A DNA stretch of 64,000 bases, from contig CADAQM010000008.1 in assembly GCA_902790135.1 (NCBI GenBank), forward strand, positions 1-64,000, read 5' to 3'. The translations under genes were made by a program, and so were the position numbers. The DNA is from an uncultured Coriobacteriaceae bacterium (GTDB taxonomy: Bacteria > Actinomycetota > Coriobacteriia > Coriobacteriales > Atopobiaceae). Of this stretch, positions 43,986 through 53,527 are shown one piece after another. Position 1 is the stretch's first letter, and each line of letters opens with the position of its first letter. The notes under the pieces are model-generated. The model made no database searches. It was not told the origin of the DNA and saw only the letters and a list, made by a program, of their open reading frames with translations.

Positions 43986-45755
43986 ATGAGCAATTTCTCC
44001 CTGCATACCCACTCCTGCGGAGAGCTGCGCGCAGAGAACATCGGCGAGGAGGTCACGCTCACGGGTTGGGTGTGGCGTCGTCGCGACTTCGGCGGCCTCA
44101 TCTTCATCGACCTTCGCGACCGCGAGGGCCTGACCCAGGTCTTCTTTGATCCCGACCTCTGCGACGCAGAGACCTTTGCCACTGCCGAGACAGTTCGTCC
44201 CGAGTGGCCCGTGCTGGTCGAGGGCCAGGTGCGTCATCGCATCGAGGGCCAGACCAACCACAACCTCGCCACGGGCGAGATCGAGGTCCTCGTCTCCAGG
44301 GTCGAGGTCCTCAACAGCTCCAAGACGCCGCCCTTCCAGATCGAGGACCATATCGAGACCAGCGAGGACCTGCGCCTGCGCTATCGCTACCTCGACATCC
44401 GTCGTCCGTCCATGATGGCCAACCTCAAGCTGCGCTCGGACTTCACCTTTGCCATCCGCCAGGCGCTGCACGACCGCGCCTTCATGGAGGTGGAGACCCC
44501 GGCGCTGTTCAAGTCGACCCCCGAGGGCGCCCGCGACTTCCTGGTGCCCAGCCGCACCCAGCCGGGCCGATTCTACGCCCTGCCCCAGAGCCCGCAGCTG
44601 CTCAAGCAGCTGCTCATGGTGGGCGGCGTGGAGCGCTACTACCAGGTGGCCAAGTGCTTCCGCGACGAGGACCTGCGCGCCGACCGCCAGCCCGAGTTCA
44701 CGCAGGTGGACATCGAGATGAGCTTCGTCGACCAGGACGACGTCATGGGTGCGCTCGAGGAGGTGCTCTCCGACGCGTTTGCCAAGGTGGGCGTGGAGAT
44801 GACCCTGCCGCTGCGCCGCCTGTCGTACTGGGACGCGATGGACACCTATGGCACCGACAAGCCAGACACGCGCATCGGCATGGAGCTGCATGACGTGACC
44901 GGCATCTTCACGGCCTCCGGCTTCAAGCTCTTCGCCTCGGCCGCTGCCGCAGACGGGCAGCACGTCAAGGCCATCTGCTGCCCGGGCGCCGGCGTGTGGG
45001 GTCGCTCCAAGATCGACAAGCTCGCCAACGTAGCTGCGACCTTCGGCGCCAAGGGCCTTGCCTGGGTCGCCTTCAAGGCGGACGGCTCCGTGCAGAGCCC
45101 GATCGCGAAGTTCCTCTCCGCAGACGAGATCAGTGCCCTCAAGGACGAGATGGGCGCCAACCCCGGCGACCTCGTGCTGTTTGCCGTGGGTGAGCGTCTC
45201 GCGACCGACGAGATCCTCGGTGGCATGCGCGTGCATATGGCCAACGTCCTCGACATCGCCCGCGAGGGGCACGACTTCCTGTGGGTCGTCAACTTCCCGC
45301 TGGTTCACTGGGACGAGGAGCGCGAGGCCTACGCCGCCGAGCACCAGCCCTTCACCCAGCCTGCGGAGCAGGACATCGACAAGATTGAGAGCGACCCGCT
45401 GTCTGTGGGCTCGCATACCTACGACTTCGTCATGGACGGCTACGAGGCCGGTGGCGGTGGCATGCGTATCCACAACGCCGAGCTCCAGATGCGCATCCTC
45501 AAGCTGCTGGGCTTCACCGAGGAGCGCGCCGACGAGCAGTTCGGCTTCCTGATGGAGGCGCTCGAGTACGGCGCTCCTCCCATGGGTGGCTTCGCGCTGG
45601 GCCTCGACCGCGTGTGCATGCTGCTGGCCGGCGCCGACTCCATCCGCGAGGTCATGGCCTTCCCCAAGACCTCGAGCGGCTCTGACCTGATGAGCGCCGC
45701 GCCGAGCGAGGTCAGCGACGCACAGCTCAAGGAGGTCTCCCTGAGCCTGCTGTAG
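43986..45755 (+). CDS. aspS: Aspartyl-tRNA synthetase
   Basis: A 589-residue class IIb synthetase of the bacterial type. The N-terminal OB-fold anticodon domain has VTLTGWVWRRRDFGGLIFIDLRDREG. Motif 1 is near FMEVETPALFKSTPEGARDF, motif 2 is FRDEDLRADRQPEFTQVDIEMSF, the bacterial GAD insertion covers about residues 290-410, and motif 3 is GGFALGLDRVCMLLAG. It charges tRNA-Asp. A TACAAT box lies at 43883-43888. ATG 43986 is the first start with a nearby site (GAGAGGA). A terminator follows. It is flanked by two CapA paralogues. Confidence 0.95.
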   Translation: MSNFSLHTHSCGELRAENIGEEVTLTGWVWRRRDFGGLIFIDLRDREGLTQVFFDPDLCDAETFATAETVRPEWPVLVEGQVRHRIEGQTNHNLATGEIEVLVSRVEVLNSSKTPPFQIEDHIETSEDLRLRYRYLDIRRPSMMANLKLRSDFTFAIRQALHDRAFMEVETPALFKSTPEGARDFLVPSRTQPGRFYALPQSPQLLKQLLMVGGVERYYQVAKCFRDEDLRADRQPEFTQVDIEMSFVDQDDVMGALEEVLSDAFAKVGVEMTLPLRRLSYWDAMDTYGTDKPDTRIGMELHDVTGIFTASGFKLFASAAAADGQHVKAICCPGAGVWGRSKIDKLANVAATFGAKGLAWVAFKADGSVQSPIAKFLSADEISALKDEMGANPGDLVLFAVGERLATDEILGGMRVHMANVLDIAREGHDFLWVVNFPLVHWDEEREAYAAEHQPFTQPAEQDIDKIESDPLSVGSHTYDFVMDGYEAGGGGMRIHNAELQMRILKLLGFTEERADEQFGFLMEALEYGAPPMGGFALGLDRVCMLLAGADSIREVMAFPKTSSGSDLMSAAPSEVSDAQLKEVSLSLL

Positions 45756-45779
45756 GCGGCAGACGATAAAGCGCCTTTT

Positions 45780-45809
45780 GATGGGGCCGCACCGACGTGC
45801 GGCCCCATC
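45780..45809 (+). terminator. Terminator of aspS
   Basis: A perfect 13-bp stem (45780-45792 with 45797-45809), four-base loop, followed by TCTTGTTTT. Confidence 0.85.
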
Positions 45810-45904
45810 TCTTGTTTTGAGGAAATATCCTGTGAGCTGCATGTTTTGGCCCTCGATGCGTATGCTTAGATGGTTAAGACTCTTGCCTCACTTTGGGAGA
45901 GCTC

Positions 45905-47443
45905 ATGGATAATCGGGCAAATGGGCGGTCACAGGGCACGGGCGATGGCGGTCGCAGGCGAAGGCCTGCGTCCGCGTCCGATCGGACGGGCACCAACAGA
46001 AACGCGACGCGCAGTGGCGCTGCGCATGCGAGTGGCTCTCGCACGCGCACGGGTGAGTCCTCTCGTCCCGTCACGTCTGGCAGGCATCCTGCCTCCCGGC
46101 GCAACGACAATGTGCAGGGGGCCATTGGCATCGGTGTGATCGTCTGCAGCCTGCTTCTGGTCTTCTTCTCGATCAAGTCCATGATCGGCTGCGACTCGCG
46201 TGCCTTCGACCGCGGCGACAAGAAGACGGAGGCCCCTGTCGAGCAGGAGGTGGTGGAGACCGTCGCCGAGACCAAGCCCGTCACGATCGACCTCGTCATG
46301 ATCGGCGACATCCTGCAGCACAGCTGGGTCTACCAGAGCGGCTTCCATGACGATGGAACGCGCAACTATGATCACATCTTCGCCCATATCGGCAGCGAGA
46401 TAGAGGGCGCGGACATCAAGGTCGTCAACCAGGAGACCATCCTCGGCGGCGACAGCTTCACCTTCTCGGGCTACCCCGCGTTCAACGGCCCGCAGGAGAT
46501 GGGTGACGCCGAGGTCAAGGCGGGCTTCAACGTGGCGTTGCGCGCGACCAACCACGCCCTTGACTACGGCTACGACGGCCTGCACAGCGAGCTTGCGTAC
46601 TGGCGCGAGAAGCATCCCGAGATGGCCGTGATTGGCGCCTGGGATCCCGAGGACCCGTCCTCGTCTCTGGGTGACACCTACATCTTCGAGAAGGATGGCT
46701 TCAAGGTGGCCCTCCTCAACTTCACCTACGGCACCAACGGCATCCCCGATCCCGACGGGAGGGTCTCGCTGCTCGAGGAGAGCCACGTGCGCTCGGCCAT
46801 CGAGGCGGCGGAGGCCCAGGCCGACATGGTGGTCGTCTTCCCGCACTGGGGAGAGGAGTACAACCTCACGCCCGTTCAGGACCAGTACGACATGGCGGAG
46901 GTCATGATGGAGGCAGGCGCCGACGTCATCATTGGCGGCCATCCGCACGTGATCGAGCCGGTCGAGGTGCTAACGGCTCCGGATGGCCACAAGGTTCCCT
47001 GCTTCTGGTCGGTTGGCAACTTCGTGAGCACGCAGATCGACAACCAGAACCTGGTGGGCGGCGTGGCCAAGGTCACGATGGAGAAGGCAGGCGACGGCTC
47101 CTGCTCGGTGACGGCCTGCTCCTTTGTCCCGACTGTCACACACAAGGGGACCTCGACGGACATGACCACCTATCTGCTGCGCGACTACACCGATGAGCTC
47201 GCGTCTTCAAACTTCCTCGCGCAAAACGACACTGACAACACCAGCCTGACCGTCGCCTGGGCAAACGAGTTCTGCACCGAGGTGCTCGGCCCCGGGTTTG
47301 ACACGACGAGCGAGCAGTTAGTGATTGACCCGGCGGAGCTCGTGGCCAGCGCGCCGTCCACGACGGATGCCACGGTCAGCTCCGAGGCAGAGGCCGACGC
47401 GTCTGCCGAGGAGGACGCAGAGCAGTTGGACGAGGCTGCCTAG
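45905..47443 (+). CDS. CapA-family protein, second copy
   Basis: A 512-residue paralogue of the protein at 42446-43813. The N-terminal 70 residues are Arg/Ser/Gly-rich and presumably cytoplasmic; a membrane helix follows (GAIGIGVIVCSLLLVFFSI). The CapA domain has the same blocks in the same order: LVMIGDILQHSWV, NQETILGG, ATNHALDYGYDG, VVVFPHWGEEY, ADVIIGGHPHVIEP and WSVGNFVST. The C-terminus ends in an Ala/Glu-rich acidic tail. ATG 45905 is chosen with GGGAGA (45895-45900). A hairpin follows the stop. The two copies probably arose by duplication. Confidence 0.85.
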   Translation: MDNRANGRSQGTGDGGRRRRPASASDRTGTNRNATRSGAAHASGSRTRTGESSRPVTSGRHPASRRNDNVQGAIGIGVIVCSLLLVFFSIKSMIGCDSRAFDRGDKKTEAPVEQEVVETVAETKPVTIDLVMIGDILQHSWVYQSGFHDDGTRNYDHIFAHIGSEIEGADIKVVNQETILGGDSFTFSGYPAFNGPQEMGDAEVKAGFNVALRATNHALDYGYDGLHSELAYWREKHPEMAVIGAWDPEDPSSSLGDTYIFEKDGFKVALLNFTYGTNGIPDPDGRVSLLEESHVRSAIEAAEAQADMVVVFPHWGEEYNLTPVQDQYDMAEVMMEAGADVIIGGHPHVIEPVEVLTAPDGHKVPCFWSVGNFVSTQIDNQNLVGGVAKVTMEKAGDGSCSVTACSFVPTVTHKGTSTDMTTYLLRDYTDELASSNFLAQNDTDNTSLTVAWANEFCTEVLGPGFDTTSEQLVIDPAELVASAPSTTDATVSSEAEADASAEEDAEQLDEAA

Positions 47444-47465
47444 GCACTACAGACAATCACCCTTG

Positions 47466-47504
47466 CATGCGCACCGCGGGTCAGGACGAGCCGCGGTGCG
47501 CATG
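47466..47504 (+). terminator. Hairpin terminator after the second capA
   Basis: A perfect 14-bp stem (47466-47479 with 47491-47504) with an eleven-base loop; no clear T-run follows. Confidence 0.55.
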
Positions 47505-47525
47505 GCATTACGGCCCTCATACGTG

Positions 47526-47531
47526 CTACAA
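47526..47531 (+). promoter_or_regulatory. -10 box for a probably leaderless transcript
   Basis: TACAAT ends only nine bases before the ATG of the GGQ-protein gene, so the transcript would start at or within about three bases of the start codon. No ribosome-binding site is present. The -35 region is poor. Confidence 0.45.
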
Positions 47532-47540
47532 TGCGCTCCC

Positions 47541-47921
47541 ATGAGCAACGAGGGCCTGACATACCGCGACTTTGCGCGCTATGCGCGCCTTTCGGACGAG
47601 GACCTGGCACGCCAGTGCGAGGCCGAGGCCTTCCATGCGTCTGGGCCGGGCGGGCAGGGCGTGAACACTACCGACTCTGCCGTGCGCATGCGCCATCTCC
47701 CCACGGGCATCACGGTGACCAGCCGCGAGCAGCGCAGCCAGCTGCAGAATCGCCAGAGCTGCCTGCGCAAGATCAGACAGCAGCTCGAGCTTCGTGCGCG
47801 GCGTCCCAAGGTGAGAAAGGCGACCAAGCCGAGCAAGGCGGCTCGTCAGCGCAGACTCGACGCCAAGCATCGCAGGTCGGACGTCAAGAGCAGCCGGCGC
47901 AAGCCCGGCCTCGACGACTAG
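47541..47921 (+). CDS. Release-factor-like GGQ protein (peptidyl-tRNA hydrolase type)
   Basis: A 126-residue protein with the class I release-factor catalytic domain only: FHASGPGGQGVNTTDSAVRMRHLPTGITVTSREQRSQ, with the GGQ that triggers peptidyl-tRNA hydrolysis, and a long basic C-terminal tail (RRPKVRKATKPSKAARQRR). It lacks the stop-codon-recognition domains. This is the ArfB/RF-H-like layout used to rescue or recycle stalled ribosomes, but the exact class is not clear. The start is supported by protein alignment, not by a ribosome-binding site. It converges on the flippase gene. Confidence 0.82.
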   Translation: MSNEGLTYRDFARYARLSDEDLARQCEAEAFHASGPGGQGVNTTDSAVRMRHLPTGITVTSREQRSQLQNRQSCLRKIRQQLELRARRPKVRKATKPSKAARQRRLDAKHRRSDVKSSRRKPGLDD

Positions 47922-47935
47922 CACCCGCAGGCCGG

Positions 47936-49321
47936 CTAGTCGGCCGTGATACGCGCGCGGACGTACTGCAGCACCAGCAGGGAGAAGAGCAGCACCATCA
48001 CGCCCAGGTAGGCGTAGACGGCCCCCATGAACCCGCTCGTGCGCACGAGCACGCTGGAGGCGATGGCGATGAAGGCAAACGCCGCAAGGTAGATGGCCGT
48101 CGCGCTCGCCTGCTGTCGCAGCACCGTGAGGATCTGGAACAAGAAGTCGCTCGCTGCGGCAAAACCACCGGCAACCAGCATGAGGTACTGGGCTCCGCGC
48201 AGGGGCTCGAAGTCGGCTGCGTACAAGAAGCTCGCGAGGGGGATGCCCACCACGGCCGCAAAGACGATCATGCCCAGCGAGACGACCACGCAGGCGCCCA
48301 TCATGGCAATGACGATGAGGTCGAAGCGCCCGCGCTTGGTGGAGTCCTGCCAGATGTTGGTCAGACGCACCAGCTGCGGCTTGTAGATGAAGCCGACCGC
48401 CAGGAGAGCCTTCTGTGCGGGGAAGTAGATGGCGCTGAAGTACACCTGGTCCTCGTAAGGCAGCGCGCCCTCCATGGCAAACTTAGGCACGGTCTCGATG
48501 AGGTTGAACAGGAACATTGCGGCAAAGGCGGGGAAGCACTCGCGGAAGATCTCGCGCACCTCGAGCCACTCCCAGGCGCGCGACACGGGGGTCTCCAGCA
48601 GTGCCAGCGGCATCGTCACCACCAGAAGGACCGCGACCTCTGCGATGGCGAGGGCGATGCTCGCCACGGGCAGGCTCTTGGTGGTGAGCAGAAGCAGGGA
48701 GAACACGGCAAGCGGGGTGACGGTGCGCAGGGACAGCGAGATACCCGAGAGGTAGAGCTTGTCCATCTGTTGCAGACGTCCCTCGTAGACGTCAGCAAAG
48801 GCGTCGATGGCGCGGTAGCCAAAGGCTCCCGCGGCGATGGTAGCCATGGTTGCGTCGTAGTTGCGCAGCGAGCAGTATGCCCAGCCAAGGGCGAGCATCA
48901 CCAGGCAGGTGATGAGGCGCTGCACCTGGTAGGCGCCGAAGGAGTCCATCTCGTCCACGTCGGACACCTGGAAGGTGCGCACGCCGTAGTTGCCCAGAAA
49001 GAGCAGTAGCGTGGCGATGGTGAAGGCCAGATTGAAGCGACCCGCCTCCTCCGCGCCGGAGAGCTGGGTTGCCACGATGGTGAGGATGGGCAAAAGGGAG
49101 CCCCAGAGGGTCTGTCCGAGGGTGTTCCACACGTAGTCGTGCGTGGCGCGGTTGGCGTCGTAGAGTCGTGCCTGGTCTCCAAGCGGGACGCGCCCGAACA
49201 CCATTGCGTAGAGTCGCTCCCACCACTGGTTGACGATCCTACGCAAATACGGCTCGCGCGGTGCGACCTCGCCCGTGCCGGCCGTCATGCCTGCCTTGTC
49301 CTTGTTGCCAAATAGCGCCAT
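47936..49321 (-). CDS. MOP-superfamily polysaccharide flippase-like membrane protein
   Basis: A 461-residue protein with about twelve membrane segments after a soluble 55-residue start. Segments such as LPILTIVATQLSGAEEAGRFNLAFTIATLLLFL and the FQVSDVDEMDSFGAYQVQRLITCL loop resemble the polysaccharide-biosynthesis (Wzx-type) branch of the MOP superfamily, which flips lipid-linked glycans. There are no glycosyltransferases next to it, so the substrate is unknown. ATG 49321 has only a distant GGAGGG upstream; an upstream in-frame start lacks one. Single gene. Confidence 0.7.
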   Translation of the reverse strand: MALFGNKDKAGMTAGTGEVAPREPYLRRIVNQWWERLYAMVFGRVPLGDQARLYDANRATHDYVWNTLGQTLWGSLLPILTIVATQLSGAEEAGRFNLAFTIATLLLFLGNYGVRTFQVSDVDEMDSFGAYQVQRLITCLVMLALGWAYCSLRNYDATMATIAAGAFGYRAIDAFADVYEGRLQQMDKLYLSGISLSLRTVTPLAVFSLLLLTTKSLPVASIALAIAEVAVLLVVTMPLALLETPVSRAWEWLEVREIFRECFPAFAAMFLFNLIETVPKFAMEGALPYEDQVYFSAIYFPAQKALLAVGFIYKPQLVRLTNIWQDSTKRGRFDLIVIAMMGACVVVSLGMIVFAAVVGIPLASFLYAADFEPLRGAQYLMLVAGGFAAASDFLFQILTVLRQQASATAIYLAAFAFIAIASSVLVRTSGFMGAVYAYLGVMVLLFSLLVLQYVRARITAD

Positions 49322-49500
49322 ACCTATCAGTGCCCTCCCATGGTTCGAAGTATTGATTCTACCCAAAGAAGAGCCCTTGCTTCCATGCTGCACACACTCA
49401 GCTGAAGCGGTGGTTTTTTGCGGGGCGCGTGGGGTCGACTTGGCGCGGGAGAGCGCACGCGCTATGGTTTGACTCCAGGGACTTGGCTAAGGAGGTAGGG

Positions 49501-52203
49501 GTGAGTGCAATCATGACGGCGGGCGCCGACGAGAGGGCCTTGGCCCTCGAGGCGTTGCAGGGCGTGGACGTGCCAGATGCGTTGCGCGAGAACATGGCCC
49601 TCTTTCTGCGACTGGTGCGCCGCGTGCTCGGCGAGTACGGCGGCAACCTGCGCCTCACCTTCGACCGCCTGCTCGGGCATGCGATCGCGGCTAATGCCGA
49701 GGGCCTCGGCGCCGAGGCGGCAGCAAATGCCTTCTTTGCGGCATCGGCGCTCGTGGATGACCTGCCCATCGAGGACATGACCCTTGTGACCAGGGCCTTT
49801 GGCGCGTACTTCCACCTTGCCAACATCTGCGAGGAGAACTACCGCGTGGCAAAGCTGCGCGACCGCGAGCGCGTGGAACCCGTGGGCGACAGGCAGGTCA
49901 ACGAGATCGCAGCGGCCTACCAGCAGCTGGCGGACGAGTGCGGGCCCGCCAAGGCGCGGGCCCTGCTCTCGCGCCTGGAGTTCCATCCCGTGTTCACCGC
50001 ACACCCCACCGAGGCGCGCCGCAAGGCCGTGGAGGGCAAGATTCGCCGTATCGCACGCCTGCTGGACGAGCGGCCCCTGCTCGGTGGCCCCGACCTGGTG
50101 GAAAACGAGCGACGCATGCTGCAGGAGATCGATGCGCTCCTGCGCACCTCGCCCATCGCGATCAAGAAGCCGACGCCCGTCGAAGAGGCGGGAACCATCA
50201 TCGACATCTTTGACAACACGCTCTTCGAGATGGTTCCGGACGCCTACCGGCGCTTTGACGACGCGGTGCTTGGCGAGAAGGCCGGCACGGTCGCGCCCGT
50301 GTGCCCCGCGTTCTTCCATCCGGGCAGCTGGATCGGCTCGGACCGCGACGGCAACCCCAACGTGACGGCCAAGGTGAGCCGCCAGGTGTCTGAGCGCTTC
50401 CGCTCGCACATGCTGGAGACGCTTGCGGCCGAGACCGCGCGCATCGGCACCAACCTGACCCTCGACGCCGAGTTCACGCGCCCCTCGCAGGCGCTCCAGA
50501 CCCTCTGGGACCATCAGGTGGAGATGAGCGAGGCGCTCTCCGCCCGCGCCGAGCAGATGAGCGCGAGCGAGCTGCACCGCGCCGTCATGCTGGTGATGGC
50601 CAACCGTCTTGAGGCCACGATCGCGCGCACGGCAGACATCATGTACGCGTCCGCCGACGAGCTGCTGGCCGATCTCAGAGTGGTGCAGGACTCGCTGGTG
50701 CAGGCTGGCGCGGTGCGCGAGGCGTATGGCCCCGTGCAGCGACTCGTCTGGCAGGTGGAGACCTTCGGCTTCCACATGGTGGAGATGGAGTTCCGCCAGC
50801 ACTCGGTGGTGCACGCCCGCGCGTTGGCCGACATCCGCGAGCACGGGCGCACCGGTGAGCTCGCGCCGATGACGCGCGAGGCCCTCGACACCTTCCGCGC
50901 AATCGGCACCATCCAGCGCCGCAATGGCGTGCGCGCGGCAAGTCGTTACATCATCTCCTTCACCAAGTCGGCGGAGGACGTTGCCAACGTCTATGAGCTG
51001 GCGCGTGCCGCCTTTGCCCACGAGTCCGACGTGCCGACCCTCGACGTCATCCCGCTCTTCGAGCAGGTGGAGGACCTCGAGGCTGCCGTCGACACCCTGC
51101 AGCAGATCATTCGCCTGCCCGAGGTGCAGGCGCGTCTCAACGACAACGGGCGGCGCCTCGAGGTCATGCTGGGCTACTCCGACTCGTCCAAGGACGCCGG
51201 TCCCACCTCCGCGACCATCATGCTGCACCTGGCGCAGGAGCGCATTGCCGCGTGGGCGCGCGAGAACTACATCGACCTGACTCTCATGCATGGCCGCGGC
51301 GGTGCCGTGGGGCGCGGCGGCGGACCGGCAAACCGCGCCGTTCTCGCGCAGCCCAAGGGCTCGGTCAACTGCCGCTTCAAGCTGACCGAGCAGGGCGAGG
51401 TCATCTTCGCCCGCTATGGCAACCGCGCCCTGGCCCGTCGCCACGTGGAGTCGGTCGCCGCGGCCACGCTCCTGCAGAGCGCGCCGTCGGTCGAGTGGAC
51501 CAACACCGAGACGGGCACCGACTTCGCCGACCTCGCGGAGCTGCTCGACAGCTCGTCGCGTGCCTGCTATCTGCGCCTTCTCAATACCGAGGGCTTCCCC
51601 GAGTGGTTCTCCACGGTGACCCCGCTCACCGAGATCGGCCTTATGCCCATCGGCTCGCGCCCCGCAAAGCGCGGTCTTGGGGCCACGTCGCTCGCCGATC
51701 TGCGTGCCATCCCGTGGATCTTCTCCTGGTCCCAGGCGCGCATCAACCTGGCTGCGTGGTACGGACTCGGTACGGCATGCGAGACCTGCGGCGACATCGA
51801 CCTGTTGCGCCGCGCTTACCAGAAGTGGCCGCTCTTCACCACCTTCATCGACAACATCGAGATGTCGCTTGCCAAGACGGACGCACGCATCGCCCGGCTC
51901 TACCTCGACATGGGTGGGCGCGAGGACCTCACGCAGATGGTGCTTGACGAGATGGCGCGCACGCGCAGGTGGGTGCTGGACATCGTGGGCAACGACTGGC
52001 CGCTGCAGAACCGCCACGTGCTCGGGCCGGTGGTGCGCATGCGCCTGCCCTTTGTCAACGTGCTGTCGCTGACGCAGGTGCGCGCCTTGGCCGAGCTGCG
52101 CATGGACGAGCACGCCAACTCGCTGCAGGCACGCGAGCGCCTGACCTATCTCATCCTGTGCAGCGTGAGTGGCGTTGCGGCTGGACTGCAGAACACGGGC
52201 TGA
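49501..52203 (+). CDS. ppc: Phosphoenolpyruvate carboxylase
   Basis: A 900-residue enzyme that carboxylates PEP to oxaloacetate with bicarbonate. Hallmarks are the catalytic histidine in VFTAHPTEARRKAV, PGSWIGSDRDGNPNVT, VEMEFRQHS, GYSDSSKDAG, the flexible-loop HGRGGAVGRGGGP and the C-terminal AGLQNTG. Full length, so probably active; it gives anaplerotic oxaloacetate, for example for aspartate and then NadB. The GTG at 49501 is chosen because AAGGAGG (49489-49495) is five bases upstream. A long open frame on the opposite strand is a by-product of GC-rich codons. Confidence 0.96.
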   Translation: MSAIMTAGADERALALEALQGVDVPDALRENMALFLRLVRRVLGEYGGNLRLTFDRLLGHAIAANAEGLGAEAAANAFFAASALVDDLPIEDMTLVTRAFGAYFHLANICEENYRVAKLRDRERVEPVGDRQVNEIAAAYQQLADECGPAKARALLSRLEFHPVFTAHPTEARRKAVEGKIRRIARLLDERPLLGGPDLVENERRMLQEIDALLRTSPIAIKKPTPVEEAGTIIDIFDNTLFEMVPDAYRRFDDAVLGEKAGTVAPVCPAFFHPGSWIGSDRDGNPNVTAKVSRQVSERFRSHMLETLAAETARIGTNLTLDAEFTRPSQALQTLWDHQVEMSEALSARAEQMSASELHRAVMLVMANRLEATIARTADIMYASADELLADLRVVQDSLVQAGAVREAYGPVQRLVWQVETFGFHMVEMEFRQHSVVHARALADIREHGRTGELAPMTREALDTFRAIGTIQRRNGVRAASRYIISFTKSAEDVANVYELARAAFAHESDVPTLDVIPLFEQVEDLEAAVDTLQQIIRLPEVQARLNDNGRRLEVMLGYSDSSKDAGPTSATIMLHLAQERIAAWARENYIDLTLMHGRGGAVGRGGGPANRAVLAQPKGSVNCRFKLTEQGEVIFARYGNRALARRHVESVAAATLLQSAPSVEWTNTETGTDFADLAELLDSSSRACYLRLLNTEGFPEWFSTVTPLTEIGLMPIGSRPAKRGLGATSLADLRAIPWIFSWSQARINLAAWYGLGTACETCGDIDLLRRAYQKWPLFTTFIDNIEMSLAKTDARIARLYLDMGGREDLTQMVLDEMARTRRWVLDIVGNDWPLQNRHVLGPVVRMRLPFVNVLSLTQVRALAELRMDEHANSLQARERLTYLILCSVSGVAAGLQNTG

Positions 52204-52247
52204 TGGACGCGGGCCGGCATCGGCCCTGAGGATTGGGAGGAGCGCTG

Positions 52248-52829
52248 ATGGCAAAGAGGTACCAGGCACTGGTGACCTTTGGGGTGCTGGTGGTCCTGCT
52301 CGTTGGCGCCTTTGTCGGCCACGACCTGTTGGCGGCGCGTCAGGGCACTCCCGTGCAGTCGGCTGCGCAGGGCGACGGGTCCGCCGCGGCGGATGACGAC
52401 GTGATCCTGCTTGCCGACCATGACGCGACGGTCTATACCGAGCTGGGTGAGCCGCTGCGCCTGTCCGACATTGCCGACGGCAAGCCGCTCGTCATTAACT
52501 TCTGGGCAACGTGGTGCCCCTACTGCGTCGACGAGCTGCCCGACTTTCAGGACATCTATGCGGAGTACGGCGACCGCGTGAGCTTTGCCTTTGTGGATGC
52601 GGCCGACGGCCAGCGCGAGCGGGTGGAGGACGCGGCCGCATGGCTTGCCGAGGAGGGCTTCGACGACCTGCCCGCCTACTACGACACCTCGCAGGAGGCA
52701 GCGGCGAGCTTTGGCGCCTATGCCCTGCCCACGACGGTGGTGGTCTCCGCGGAGGGCGAGGTCCTCACCATCACCGCGGGACGCATCGATACGACGCTCA
52801 TGCGCGGTGCCTTGGAACAGCTGGTGTGA
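52248..52829 (+). CDS. TlpA/ResA-like membrane-anchored thioredoxin
   Basis: A 193-residue extracytoplasmic thiol-disulfide oxidoreductase. An N-terminal membrane anchor (ALVTFGVLVVLLVGAFVG) is followed by a thioredoxin fold with the CPYC active site in VINFWATWCPYCVDELPDF and the cis-proline in YALPTTVVVS. It probably reduces disulfides in exported proteins. GGGAGG at 52235-52240 supports ATG 52248. It ends one base before the CcdA gene, and CcdA-type proteins supply electrons to such thioredoxins, so they form a functional pair. Length is typical. Confidence 0.88.
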   Translation: MAKRYQALVTFGVLVVLLVGAFVGHDLLAARQGTPVQSAAQGDGSAAADDDVILLADHDATVYTELGEPLRLSDIADGKPLVINFWATWCPYCVDELPDFQDIYAEYGDRVSFAFVDAADGQRERVEDAAAWLAEEGFDDLPAYYDTSQEAAASFGAYALPTTVVVSAEGEVLTITAGRIDTTLMRGALEQLV

Positions 52830-52830
52830 C

Positions 52831-53511
52831 ATGGACCTGCTGGCGGCCTTCCTCGAGGGCATCATCACCTTCGTCTCCCCATGCCTGCTGCCGCTTCTGC
52901 CGGTCTATCTCGCCTTCTTTGCAGGCGGCGCGGGCGAGGAGCGTGCGGATGGCTCTACGGCCCACGCGCTGGCGCGCGCCTTGGGCTTCGTGCTGGGGTT
53001 CTGCATTCCCTTTACGCTGATGGGCGCCTTCGCTGGGGCTGTTGGGTCGCTGCTGGTGGCATGGCGTCGGCCGCTCGAGCTGATCTGCGGGGTTGTGGTC
53101 GTGGCTTTGGGCCTGAGCTACCTTGGCGTGCTACCGGCAGCACCATTTGCGGGAGCGGTGCGCATGGGCAAGGGGTCGTCGAGGTCCGGCGTACCGGGTG
53201 CCGTGGCCTTTGGCCTCGCCTTCGCGGTGGCCTGGACGCCGTGCGTGGGCACCTTTCTGGCCTCCGCGCTGAGCCTTGCGGCCACCTCGGGGAGCGCCCT
53301 GCGCGGTGTGGCGATGTTGGCTTGCTACTCGGCGGGCCTGGGCGTGCCCTTCGTGCTCGCCGCCCTGCTCGTGGACCAGCTCGAAGGCGCGCTCGCGTGG
53401 GTAAAAAGCCATTACGACGTGGTCAACCGCGTGAGCGGTGCCCTGCTCGTGGTGGTGGGGCTGCTCATGGCCTGCGGGCTTCTGGGGAGCTGGATGAGCC
53501 TGCTCGCGTAG
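52831..53511 (+). CDS. CcdA/DsbD-like transmembrane electron carrier
   Basis: A 226-residue protein with six membrane segments. The two conserved cysteines are in FVSPCLLPLLPVYLAFF and AVAWTPCVGTFLAS, on helices 1 and 4, as in CcdA. It moves reducing equivalents from cytoplasmic thioredoxin across the membrane. It follows the TlpA-like gene after one base. No c-type cytochrome genes are visible in the window, so its partner is probably the TlpA-like protein. It converges on the Gx-EcfT fusion gene. Confidence 0.88.
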   Translation: MDLLAAFLEGIITFVSPCLLPLLPVYLAFFAGGAGEERADGSTAHALARALGFVLGFCIPFTLMGAFAGAVGSLLVAWRRPLELICGVVVVALGLSYLGVLPAAPFAGAVRMGKGSSRSGVPGAVAFGLAFAVAWTPCVGTFLASALSLAATSGSALRGVAMLACYSAGLGVPFVLAALLVDQLEGALAWVKSHYDVVNRVSGALLVVVGLLMACGLLGSWMSLLA

Positions 53512-53527
53512 CGCGCGGCGCTTGGCG

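Noticed and set aside
43914..45842. A 642-codon open frame opposite aspS
   Set aside because: Antisense shadow of a certain synthetase gene.
49462..52269. A 935-codon open frame opposite PEP carboxylase
   Set aside because: PEP carboxylase is certain on the plus strand; the antisense text is His/Ala/Gly/Arg-rich with no motif.
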